From assembly GCA_002083475.1 (NCBI GenBank), contig LWDI01000074.1, positions 1 through 14,420 of the forward strand: a DNA stretch of 14,420 nt. The letters run 5' to 3'. Origin of the DNA: Proteobacteria bacterium SG_bin5 (lineage in GTDB: Bacteria > Pseudomonadota > Alphaproteobacteria > Sphingomonadales > Sphingomonadaceae). The notes under the pieces were generated by a model, which worked only from the letters and a program-made list of their open reading frames with translations, had not been told where the DNA came from and made no database searches. Shown here one piece after another: positions 1 to 14,060 of this stretch (position 1 is its first letter; every line of letters starts with the position of its first letter). A program made the translations under genes and the position numbers.

Positions 1-824
1 GGGCGCGCGTGATTTATATGTCGGCCGAGCGCTTCATGTTCGAGTTCGTCCAGGCAATGCGCGCGCGCGACACTTTCGCGTTCAAGGCGCGGCTGCGCTC
101 GGCCGATCTGCTGATGATCGACGATCTTCAGTTCATCGCCGGCAAGGACGCGACTCAGGAAGAATTCTTCCACACGATCAACGAGGTGATGGCCGCCGGC
201 AAAAGGCTGGTGGTCTCCTCCGATCGCGCGCCGCAGGCGCTCGAGGGGATCGAGGCGCGCATCCTCTCGCGCTTCGCGGGCGGCTTCGTCGCCGACATCA
301 AGCCCGCCGAGCCCGAGTTGCGCCGCGCGATTCTCGACGCGCGCCTGGCCGAGCTGCCGGGGGTGAAAGTGCCCGCTGAAGTGCTCGATCTGCTCGCCGC
401 GCGGCTGATCGCCAGCGTGCGCGAGCTGGAGGGCGCGCTCAACCGGCTGGTCGCTTATGCCCAGCTGACCGAGGCGCGGATCGATATGGATTTCGCGCTG
501 GAAACGCTCGGCGACGTGTTGCGCGGCGCGCAAAAGCGCGTGACGATCGACGAGATCCAGCGCGCGGTTTCGGCCTATTTCGATTTGAAGCCGCTCGATC
601 TTGTGAGCGCGCGCCGCGCCCGTGTCGTGGCCCGCCCGCGCCAGATCGCCATGTATCTCGCCAAGCGGCTGACGACGCGCTCGCTGCCCGAGATCGGCCG
701 CAAATTCGGCGGGCGCGACCATTCGACCGTGATCCACGCGGTGCGCCGGATCGAGGAACTGCGCGGGCAGGATGGCGAGATCGACCAAGCGGTCCGCCGC
801 CTGATGCGGGACCTGGAGGGGTAG
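1..824 (+). CDS. dnaA: Chromosomal replication initiator DnaA, C-terminal part (5' truncated by window edge)
   Basis: DnaA is the AAA+ ATPase that binds and melts the chromosomal origin. The first complete codon is at 3 and the frame is already open at the window edge, so the N-terminal domain and Walker A motif lie outside. Visible in order: YMSAERF; Walker B LLMIDDLQFI; the TQEEFFHTIN segment typical of alphaproteobacterial DnaA; sensor 1 VVSSDRAP; the box VII arginine region EARILSRF; sensor 2 VRELEGALNRL; and domain IV with the DNA-binding signature GRDHSTVIHAVRRI near the C-terminus. The stop is TAG at 822-824. One oddity is that box VII reads SRFAGGFV, where most DnaA proteins have Trp in the SRF-x-W-G context. 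The gene runs toward the minus-strand cytochrome gene, 189 bp away. Motif identity is seen directly; function follows from the family. Confidence 0.96.
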   Translation, partial: ARVIYMSAERFMFEFVQAMRARDTFAFKARLRSADLLMIDDLQFIAGKDATQEEFFHTINEVMAAGKRLVVSSDRAPQALEGIEARILSRFAGGFVADIKPAEPELRRAILDARLAELPGVKVPAEVLDLLAARLIASVRELEGALNRLVAYAQLTEARIDMDFALETLGDVLRGAQKRVTIDEIQRAVSAYFDLKPLDLVSARRARVVARPRQIAMYLAKRLTTRSLPEIGRKFGGRDHSTVIHAVRRIEELRGQDGEIDQAVRRLMRDLEG

Positions 825-879
825 GGGAGGCCCCAGGGGAACCTGGCGCGCCGGGCAGAACGCGGCAAATCCGAAGCCC

Positions 880-953
880 GTCGTCCCCGCGCGGGCGGGG
901 ACGCATTCTGGCGGACGTCGGTAAATATGGCTCCCCGCCTTTGCGAGGATGAC
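880..953. repeat. Inverted pair of REP-like palindromes between convergent genes
   Basis: Two 26-bp copies, 880-905 and 928-953, lie in opposite orientation with a 22-bp spacer. They match at 19 of 26 positions when one is reverse-complemented. The first copy folds into a perfect 8-bp stem (GTCCCCGC at 883-890 with GCGGGGAC at 895-902, 4-nt loop). The second is an imperfect version. They sit between the dnaA stop and the cytochrome stop, a common place for REP elements. There is no T-tract after the hairpin on either strand, so it is not a standard intrinsic terminator. I see no gene in the rest of 825-1013. Confidence 0.7.
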
Positions 954-1013
954 AGGGGCGCTACACACGAGGGTGAGCATCAGCGCGGCGTTATTCCCCG
1001 CCGAATCGCCGCC

Positions 1014-2270
1014 CTATTCCCCGCTCGCGAGCGGCGGGCGCGGCGCGTTCGGCGGGCGAGACGCATAGAAGAGCGCGACCGCGTCGATCTCGCGATCGCT
1101 CAGGTGGCGCGCGGCGGCGTACATCGGATTGTCGCGTCCGGTGCCGCCGCGAACCCCCGCGCGGAAGAGCTTGAGCTGATCGCGCATATAGCGCCAATTC
1201 TGCCCGTTGATGTTCGGATAAGCCTTTTCGACCGCCACAATATATTCATGGCAGCTCGCGCAGGCGTCGACCTCGCGCGCCGCGTCCCCTCGGCTCGCGA
1301 TCGTCGCGCCGAGCGCGCGCAGCTCGGCCGGCGGCGCGAGCGGCTCGGCCTGGCGCTTGGGCTGGGCGGCATAATAGCGCGCGAGCCCCGCGATCTGCGC
1401 GGGCGTGAGATTGGTCGCGACGGCTTGCATGAACCCGCTCGACCGGGCGCCGCTCGCATAGCCGGTGAGCGCGCCGGCGATCTGTTGTTCGGTCAGCAGC
1501 GCGATATTGGGGAAGGCGCCGCCCGGCCGCCCCGCGCCGTCCACGCCGTGGCAGGCGATACAGCCTTGCCCCACGCCCGCATCGGCCCCGGCATCGCCGA
1601 AGCCGTAAACGGGGCGCTCGATGCGCTGCTCGCTCGCGTCGGGGGTGTCGATGTCGGGCCGATAGGGGATCGGCCGCACCTGCCCGGGCGGGAAGGGCGG
1701 AAGCGCGCCCGGCAGATCGCCGCCGACCAGCTGGCGGTAGCGATCGGCGCTCATGCGCGGCAGTTGCTTCACGAAGGCGGCGAGCGCCCACACCTCGTCG
1801 TCGCGGTTCTGCACCGGCCAAGCGGGCATCGCCGAATATTTGACGCCGTGCTTGATGATCCAGAACAGCTCGGGCGCGGTGAAATCGCCCGCGACCTGCG
1901 GCAGATATTGCGGCTGCGGCCGCATCGCGAGCGCAACGACATTCTGCCCGCGCCCGGGGATGCTGTGGCAGTGCGAGCAAGCGCGATCATAATGGACCGC
2001 GCCCTTCTGGATCAGCGCGGCGCTGTCGATGTCGGGCGGCGGCGCCAGCCCGCGTGCGTGAAAAGCGGTCGAGCGCTGGAAGGTATAATGCAGCAGCGTC
2101 GCCCAACCCGCCGGATGCGGCACCGAGGCGGCGAGGTCGAGCGCGCCGCTCCAGATGAGCGCGCCGCCGAGAACGAGCGCGAGCAGCGCGGCGGCGGCGA
2201 GCGGCCCCAGCCATTGCTGGAGGCGCCGGGGGAAGAAATCGTGCAGCAGGCTGAGATAGGGGGAACGCAT
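1014..2270 (-). CDS. Membrane-anchored triheme c-type cytochrome
   Basis: This 418-residue electron-transfer protein has three haem-attachment motifs: CSHCH at 98-102, CIACH at 237-241 and CASCH at 337-341. Each is followed by a plausible axial methionine (SAMPAW Met148, GFMQ Met281, NPMY Met383), so there are three class I cytochrome c domains in tandem. Residues 21-41 form one hydrophobic helix with no clear cleavage site, so the protein is probably anchored in the inner membrane with the haems in the periplasm. I chose ATG 2270 over the in-frame ATG at 2360 because GGAGG lies 8 nt upstream of it, and the longer form would start inside the rpoC terminator. It lies just downstream of, and in the same direction as, that terminator, so it probably has its own promoter. 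No oxidase or dehydrogenase partner is visible, so its electron donor and acceptor are unknown. Confidence 0.88.
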   Translation of the reverse strand: MRSPYLSLLHDFFPRRLQQWLGPLAAAALLALVLGGALIWSGALDLAASVPHPAGWATLLHYTFQRSTAFHARGLAPPPDIDSAALIQKGAVHYDRACSHCHSIPGRGQNVVALAMRPQPQYLPQVAGDFTAPELFWIIKHGVKYSAMPAWPVQNRDDEVWALAAFVKQLPRMSADRYRQLVGGDLPGALPPFPPGQVRPIPYRPDIDTPDASEQRIERPVYGFGDAGADAGVGQGCIACHGVDGAGRPGGAFPNIALLTEQQIAGALTGYASGARSSGFMQAVATNLTPAQIAGLARYYAAQPKRQAEPLAPPAELRALGATIASRGDAAREVDACASCHEYIVAVEKAYPNINGQNWRYMRDQLKLFRAGVRGGTGRDNPMYAAARHLSDREIDAVALFYASRPPNAPRPPLASGE

Positions 2271-2278
2271 GGTCTTCG

Positions 2279-2283
2279 CCTCC
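2279..2283 (-). promoter_or_regulatory. Shine-Dalgarno site of the triheme cytochrome gene
   Basis: GGAGG on the minus strand, 8 nt before ATG 2270. It decides the start: the upstream ATG at 2360 has no comparable site and overlaps the terminator hairpin. Confidence 0.7.
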
Positions 2284-2352
2284 GCCGGGCCAGTCGCGCC
2301 GACCAATGCGGCAGGCAGCGGAAGCGTTGCGGCGCGCTTGCGTAAATGACCG

Positions 2353-2393
2353 AAAAACAAAACGCCGCCCGGGAAGTGATCCCGGGCGGCGTT
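2353..2393 (-). terminator. Intrinsic terminator of the rpoBC transcript
   Basis: A perfect 14-bp GC-rich stem (2361-2374 with 2380-2393, 5-nt loop) begins 21 bp past the rpoC stop. On the minus strand it is followed by TTTTGTTTTT, a classic rho-independent terminator. The plus strand also has a short T-run (TTTT at 2397-2400) after the stem, so weak bidirectional activity is possible. It separates rpoC from the co-directional cytochrome gene. Confidence 0.92.
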
Positions 2394-2414
2394 CGATTTT
2401 ACAACGATCGGGGT

Positions 2415-6704
<4,290 letters not shown>

Positions 6705-6721
6705 GTCTTGGCTCCGCTGAG

Positions 6722-6823
6722 CCCTCTCCCCTTCAGGGGAGAGGGTTGGGAGAGGGGGATGCCGAGCCGCCAGGCTGCCACACCGTCCCCTCTCCCCGAC
6801 CCTCTCCCCTGAAGGGGAGAGGG
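6722..6823. repeat. Double-hairpin inverted repeat in the rpoB-rpoC intercistronic gap
   Basis: Two 24-bp copies, 6722-6745 and 6800-6823, are exact reverse complements. Each is itself a perfect 10-bp hairpin (CCCTCTCCCC with GGGGAGAGGG, 4-nt loop). Similarity between the arms continues imperfectly inward, roughly 6746-6759 against 6785-6799. The element fills most of the gap between the rpoB stop (6834-6836) and the rpoC start (6704), so both hairpins are transcribed in the rpoBC mRNA. No T-tract follows on the minus strand, so termination is not expected; effects on mRNA processing or stability are possible. Confidence 0.85.
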
Positions 6824-6833
6824 AGGAAGAAGG

Positions 6834-10988
<4,155 letters not shown>

Positions 10989-11059
10989 GGGGTCGGTATC
11001 GCCTCGTCAGCCGAAAATAAGCGTCCCGGTTGCCGCCGGGCCAGGCGTGCTGGAGACAC

Positions 11060-11090
11060 AAAAAGCCGCGATGCCCAGGGGGCTCGCAGC
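11060..11090 (-). terminator. Terminator-like hairpin (candidate attenuator) in the rpoB leader
   Basis: On the minus strand, GCTGCGA-GCCC, a 3-nt loop, then GGGC-A-TCGCGGC form an 11-bp stem with one bulged A and one G-U pair. TTTTTGTG follows at once. It lies about 80 nt downstream of the predicted transcription start and 71 nt before the rpoB ATG, so it is inside the leader. The short sequence AGCTT at 11109-11113 could pair with the stem base at 11088-11092 as a weak alternative fold. It could be a premature terminator controlling rpoB, or a relic terminator from a lost upstream gene. Confidence 0.6.
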
Positions 11091-11177
11091 TTCAGCGTCC
11101 GAAAAGCCAAGCTTCCCATTCCCTTGGACGCGCTGCGCGACGACGCGACCTTGCTCGGAAGATGTGGCAGAGCGCGC

Positions 11178-11206
11178 GATATAGGGCGCGTGTTGGAGCC
11201 TGTCAA
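11178..11206 (-). promoter_or_regulatory. Predicted sigma-70 promoter of rpoBC
   Basis: On the minus strand a perfect -35 box TTGACA (11201-11206) is followed by a 17-nt spacer and the -10-like TATATC (11178-11183, four of six consensus positions). The expected start is near 11171, giving a 5' leader of roughly 183 nt. The geometry is canonical, and no other candidate as good is visible between the upstream gene and rpoB. No experimental support is available. Confidence 0.65.
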
Positions 11207-11259
11207 AGGGGTAGCGCGCGCTTCTTTCCTTCGATCTTGATACGCTGCCGCCGTTGCCG

Positions 11260-11360
11260 CTTCCCCGGCGAAGGCCGGGGCCCAGCATCGATGCCGCGGG
11301 GACAGCTACGCCGACCGATCATCCGCCATCGCGACTGGGCCCCGGCTTTCGCCGGGGAAG
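11260..11360. repeat. REP-type inverted pair upstream of the rpoB promoter
   Basis: Two 26-bp arms, 11260-11285 and 11335-11360, are reverse complements with a single mismatch, separated by 49 bp. Each arm is a hairpin on its own; in the first, CCCCGGC at 11263-11269 pairs with GCCGGGG at 11274-11280. The pair lies between the GFA-type gene stop (11370) and the rpoB promoter. No T-tract follows. Together with the promoter and leader it accounts for most of the non-coding stretch 10989-11369. Confidence 0.8.
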
Positions 11361-11369
11361 AGGGCCGCG

Positions 11370-11759
11370 CTAGTGCTCATTCTGCGGCAGCCCATCGGCG
11401 ATGGTGTAATAATCGCCTTTTTCGGCCACGAAGATATGATGGGCGAGCGCGGTGCCGGTCGGCGTGTCGAACGCGCCCATGCCGATGGCGATTTTCTCCC
11501 GGCCGGAAACGTCCCAGAACAGAAAGGCGCCGCACGTGCCGCAAAATCCCCGGCGGACGCGCTCCGAGGATTGGTACCAGCGCAAAGCGTCGGCGCCGGT
11601 GATCGTCACCGCCGCGCGCGGCACGTCGGTCGAGGCCCAATAATGGCCCGATTGGCGCCGGCATTCGCGGCAATGGCAGGCGTCGGGCGCGCCGAGCGGC
11701 GCTTCGACCGTGAAGCTGACCGCGCCGCACAGGCAGCGGCCGAAATGGATTTCGGTCAT
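11370..11759 (-). CDS. GFA/CENP-V-like zinc-binding protein
   Basis: This 129-residue protein belongs to the glutathione-dependent formaldehyde-activating enzyme (GFA)/CENP-V family. The seven characteristic cysteines are present: Cys9 and Cys11 (GRCLCGAV), Cys28, Cys30 and Cys33 (CHCREC), and Cys73 and Cys76 (FCGTCGAFLFW). These normally bind two zinc ions. No signal peptide is seen, so it is probably cytoplasmic. Family members are mostly uncharacterised, and only a few have been linked to glutathione-formaldehyde adduct chemistry, so no substrate should be inferred. ATG 11759 gives the family-typical N-terminus MTEIHFGRC; the longer frame to 11918 adds low-complexity sequence and overlaps the divergent hydrolase. 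The Shine-Dalgarno match is weak (GAGGG about 11 nt upstream). The start is 67 bp from the divergent hydrolase start. Confidence 0.85.
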   Translation of the reverse strand: MTEIHFGRCLCGAVSFTVEAPLGAPDACHCRECRRQSGHYWASTDVPRAAVTITGADALRWYQSSERVRRGFCGTCGAFLFWDVSGREKIAIGMGAFDTPTGTALAHHIFVAEKGDYYTIADGLPQNEH

Positions 11760-11811
11760 TACGCCATCAGCCCTCTTGCGCGCGTCGCGCGAACCGTCGC
11801 ACCTTTTAGGC

Positions 11812-11820
11812 GAGGGAGAG
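11812..11820 (+). promoter_or_regulatory. Shine-Dalgarno site for the GTG-started ester hydrolase
   Basis: A purine-rich GAGGGAGAG run; its GGGAG core (11814-11818) is 8 nt before GTG 11827. It supports the GTG start directly ahead of the signal peptide rather than the upstream ATG at 11710, which would overlap the divergent gene. Confidence 0.7.
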
Positions 11821-11826
11821 AGCCAC

Positions 11827-13719
11827 GTGAAGAAACTGATTCTGCTCGGCGCCGCCGCGCTCGCGCTGACGCCCGCCATCGCCCAGCAATCGGCGCCCGG
11901 CGGCGACATTCCGGCCAAGTTCCAGCCGCCGCAGACCGCAAACGACTATGTGAAGCGCGAAGTGATGATCCCGATGCGCGACGGGGTGAAGCTCTACACC
12001 GTCATCGTCATCCCCAAGGGCGCGCGCAATGCCCCGATCGTCCTCACCCGCACCCCCTATAATGCGAGCGCGCGGGCGAACCGCGCAGACAGCCCGAGCA
12101 TGGCGGCGATGTTGCCGCAGGCCGATGAGGGGTTCGTGAAGGGCGGCTATATCCGCGTCTACCAGGACGTGCGCGGCAAATATAAGTCCGAAGGCGATTA
12201 TATGGTCACCCGCCCGCCGGTCGGCCCGCTCAACCCGACCACGACCGATCATATCACCGATGCCTGGGATACGATCGACTGGCTGGTCAACAAGGCCAAT
12301 CTGCCCGAATCGAACGGGCGGGTGGGGATGATCGGCTCGTCCTATGAAGGCTTCACCGTGGTGATGGCGCTGCTGAAGCCGCATCCCGCGCTGAAGGTCG
12401 CCGCCCCCGAAAGCCCGATGATCGACGGCTGGATGGGCGACGACTGGTTCCATTACGGCGCCTTCCGCCTCGCCAACATCGGCTGGATCGCGAGCCAAAC
12501 CGGCTACAAGGGCAAGGGGCAAGATCCCGCGACCGGAATTTACGACAATTACGAGGAGTTCCGACGGATCGGCGGCGCCGCCGAATGGGCGAAGCGCTCG
12601 GGCTTCGATCAGCTGCCGGCGTGGCAGCGGATGGTGCAGCACCCGGCCTATGACGCTTTCTGGCAGGGGCAAGCGCTCGACAAGATGCTTGCTGCCAACC
12701 CCAGCAACGTGCCGACGCTCTGGGAGCAGGGGCTGTGGGACCAGGAGGATATGTACGGCGCGATCCACGCCTGGGAAGCGCTGCGCGCCGCCGGCAAGAC
12801 CGGCAACAACTGGCTGGTGATGGGCCCCTGGCGGCACAGCCAGGTCAATCGCGACGGGCGCGCGCTCGGCCCGCTCACCTGGCGCACCGACACCGCCGCC
12901 GTGTTCCGCGACGATATGGTGCTGCCGCTGTTCGACCAATATCTGAAGGACGCCCCCGCTTTCATCCCGCCCGCCGCCACGATCTACAACACCGCCGAGG
13001 ATCGCTGGCAGCGCTTCCAGAATTGGCCGGTGGCATGCGAGACGGGATGCGCCAAGCCGCTGACGCCGATCTATCTCGGCGAAGGCGGGGACTTAAGCTT
13101 CGCCAAGGGCGCGAGCGGCGGCGACAGCTATGTGAGCGACCCCGCCAAGCCGGTGCCGCATCTGCCGCGCCCGGTGAATTTCGACGATGGCCGCTGGGGC
13201 GATTGGCTGGTGAGCGACCAGCGCCACGCCGATGGCCGGCCCGACGTGATGACCTATCAGACGCCGGTGCTGACCAAGGCGGTCGCGGTCTCGGGCGTGC
13301 CCCTCGCCGAGATTTTCGCGAAGACCAGCGGCACCGATGGCGATTTCGTCGTCAAGCTGATCGACGTTTATCCCGATGAAGTCCCCGGCGGCGGCAAGAT
13401 GGGGGGCTATCAATTGCCGGTGAGCCTCGACATTTTCCGCGGGCGGTACCGCGAGAGCTTCGCCGATCCCAAGCCGATTCCGGCGGGCAAGGTGCAGCGC
13501 TATAAATTCCGGCTGCCGGCGGTGAATCACGTCTTCCTGCCGGGGCACCGGATCATGGTGCAAGTCCAGTCGACCCTGTTCCCGCTCTATGATCGCAACC
13601 CGCAGACTTATGTGCCCAATATCTTCCTGGCGAAGGCGAGCGATTATAAGCCCGCGACGGTCACGCTGATGCGCGGCGGCGGCGAGGCGAGCGCGGTGTG
13701 GCTGCCGGTGGTGGAATAG
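11827..13719 (+). CDS. Secreted alpha-amino acid ester hydrolase-type serine hydrolase (S15/CocE family)
   Basis: This 630-residue protein starts at GTG with a signal peptide (KKLILLGAAALALTPAIA, likely cut after Ala19), so it is periplasmic or secreted. An alpha/beta-hydrolase domain carries the nucleophile motif GSSYEG (Ser172), Asp305 in LWDQEDMYG and His337 in GPWRHSQ as the probable catalytic triad. Glu307 and Asp308 in the same motif, plus Asp206 in GDDWFHYG, match the carboxylate cluster that binds the substrate alpha-amino group in characterised alpha-amino acid ester hydrolases. Spacing agrees within a few residues with the Xanthomonas enzyme as I remember it. A C-terminal jelly-roll domain is expected from about residue 400. 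Such enzymes hydrolyse or transfer alpha-amino acyl groups, including onto beta-lactam nuclei. A related acylase or peptide hydrolase is the main alternative. It is divergent from the GFA-type gene. Confidence 0.88.
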   Translation: MKKLILLGAAALALTPAIAQQSAPGGDIPAKFQPPQTANDYVKREVMIPMRDGVKLYTVIVIPKGARNAPIVLTRTPYNASARANRADSPSMAAMLPQADEGFVKGGYIRVYQDVRGKYKSEGDYMVTRPPVGPLNPTTTDHITDAWDTIDWLVNKANLPESNGRVGMIGSSYEGFTVVMALLKPHPALKVAAPESPMIDGWMGDDWFHYGAFRLANIGWIASQTGYKGKGQDPATGIYDNYEEFRRIGGAAEWAKRSGFDQLPAWQRMVQHPAYDAFWQGQALDKMLAANPSNVPTLWEQGLWDQEDMYGAIHAWEALRAAGKTGNNWLVMGPWRHSQVNRDGRALGPLTWRTDTAAVFRDDMVLPLFDQYLKDAPAFIPPAATIYNTAEDRWQRFQNWPVACETGCAKPLTPIYLGEGGDLSFAKGASGGDSYVSDPAKPVPHLPRPVNFDDGRWGDWLVSDQRHADGRPDVMTYQTPVLTKAVAVSGVPLAEIFAKTSGTDGDFVVKLIDVYPDEVPGGGKMGGYQLPVSLDIFRGRYRESFADPKPIPAGKVQRYKFRLPAVNHVFLPGHRIMVQVQSTLFPLYDRNPQTYVPNIFLAKASDYKPATVTLMRGGGEASAVWLPVVE

Positions 13720-13726
13720 GGGGCGA

Positions 13727-13740
13727 AATTGGCGCCAATT
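13727..13740. other. Perfect 14-bp palindrome after the hydrolase gene
   Basis: AATTGGCGCCAATT is fully self-complementary and begins 7 bp past the hydrolase stop. There is no loop and no T-tract, so it is a poor terminator. It could be a protein-binding site or chance. Confidence 0.35.
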
Positions 13741-13755
13741 GCGATTAACGTAGTC

Positions 13756-13886
13756 AGCTCCACCCCTGTAAGGGGAGGTGGCACCCGCGAAGCGGGTGAC
13801 GGAGGGGTGTGCCCGGCAGTTCGAGGGGGATACCCCTCCACCATTCGCTACGCGAATGGTCCCCCTCCCCTTGCAGGGGAGGAGCT
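13756..13886. repeat. 131-bp MITE-like palindromic repeat element
   Basis: Terminal inverted repeats of 23 bp (13756-13778 and 13864-13886) match with two mismatches. Nested inside are a 7-bp hairpin (CACCCGC/GCGGGTG, 13782-13798), a central pair GGAGGGGT (13801-13808) with ACCCCTCC (13832-13839), and a perfect 9-bp hairpin (ACCATTCGC/GCGAATGGT, 13840-13860). It has no coding capacity of its own, and I see no clear target-site duplication. It lies between the hydrolase and phosphatase stops and looks like a non-autonomous or REP-class element. Confidence 0.8.
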
Positions 13887-14060
13887 AGGGCGTTCGCTCG
13901 CCTGGTTCGGTTAGATCGCCATTCGTGCTCCGCCGTGCCGAGCTTGCGGAAGCACCGTCCTGCTGATCCACGGCTGCAAGGCGCGACCGCGATTGCCTTC
14001 GCCGCCTTTCGGGTCGACGAGCAACGGGCGAACGACGCGCGATAGGCAAGCAGCCGTCCG
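13887..14060. other. Unassigned intergenic block with one strong hairpin
   Basis: No recognisable gene is present. One fold stands out: GTGCTCCGC (13925-13933) pairs with GCGGAAGCAC (13946-13955), giving nine pairs around a single bulged A and a 12-nt loop. There is no T-tract. Frames are open in several registers, as expected at this GC content, without a recognisable product. It could be an untranslated tail of the phosphatase mRNA, part of a larger repeat adjoining the MITE-like element, or a small RNA. Confidence 0.35.

Noticed and set aside
825..1013. Possible origin of replication next to dnaA
   Set aside because: No DnaA boxes of the TTATCCACA type and no AT-rich unwinding region were seen; the gap holds a REP pair instead. 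The other side of dnaA is outside the window.
927..2345. A 472-codon plus-strand frame opposite the cytochrome gene
   Set aside because: It is the in-register shadow of a gene with three CXXCH motifs, and it is Arg/Ala/Glu-rich without any recognisable domain.
2271..2360. Longer start (ATG 2360) for the triheme cytochrome
   Set aside because: It would begin inside the rpoC terminator and lacks a ribosome-binding site; ATG 2270 has GGAGG at 8 nt.
11710..11826. Longer start (ATG 11710) for the ester hydrolase
   Set aside because: It overlaps the divergent GFA-type gene and would bury the signal peptide; GTG 11827 has a good Shine-Dalgarno.
11760..11918. N-terminal extension of the GFA-type protein to 11918
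   Set aside because: The extra residues are low-complexity, overlap the divergent gene, and the family begins near the MTEIHFGRC segment.
11806..12939. A 377-codon minus-strand frame opposite the ester hydrolase
   Set aside because: In-register shadow; the plus-strand frame has a signal peptide, catalytic triad and ribosome-binding site.
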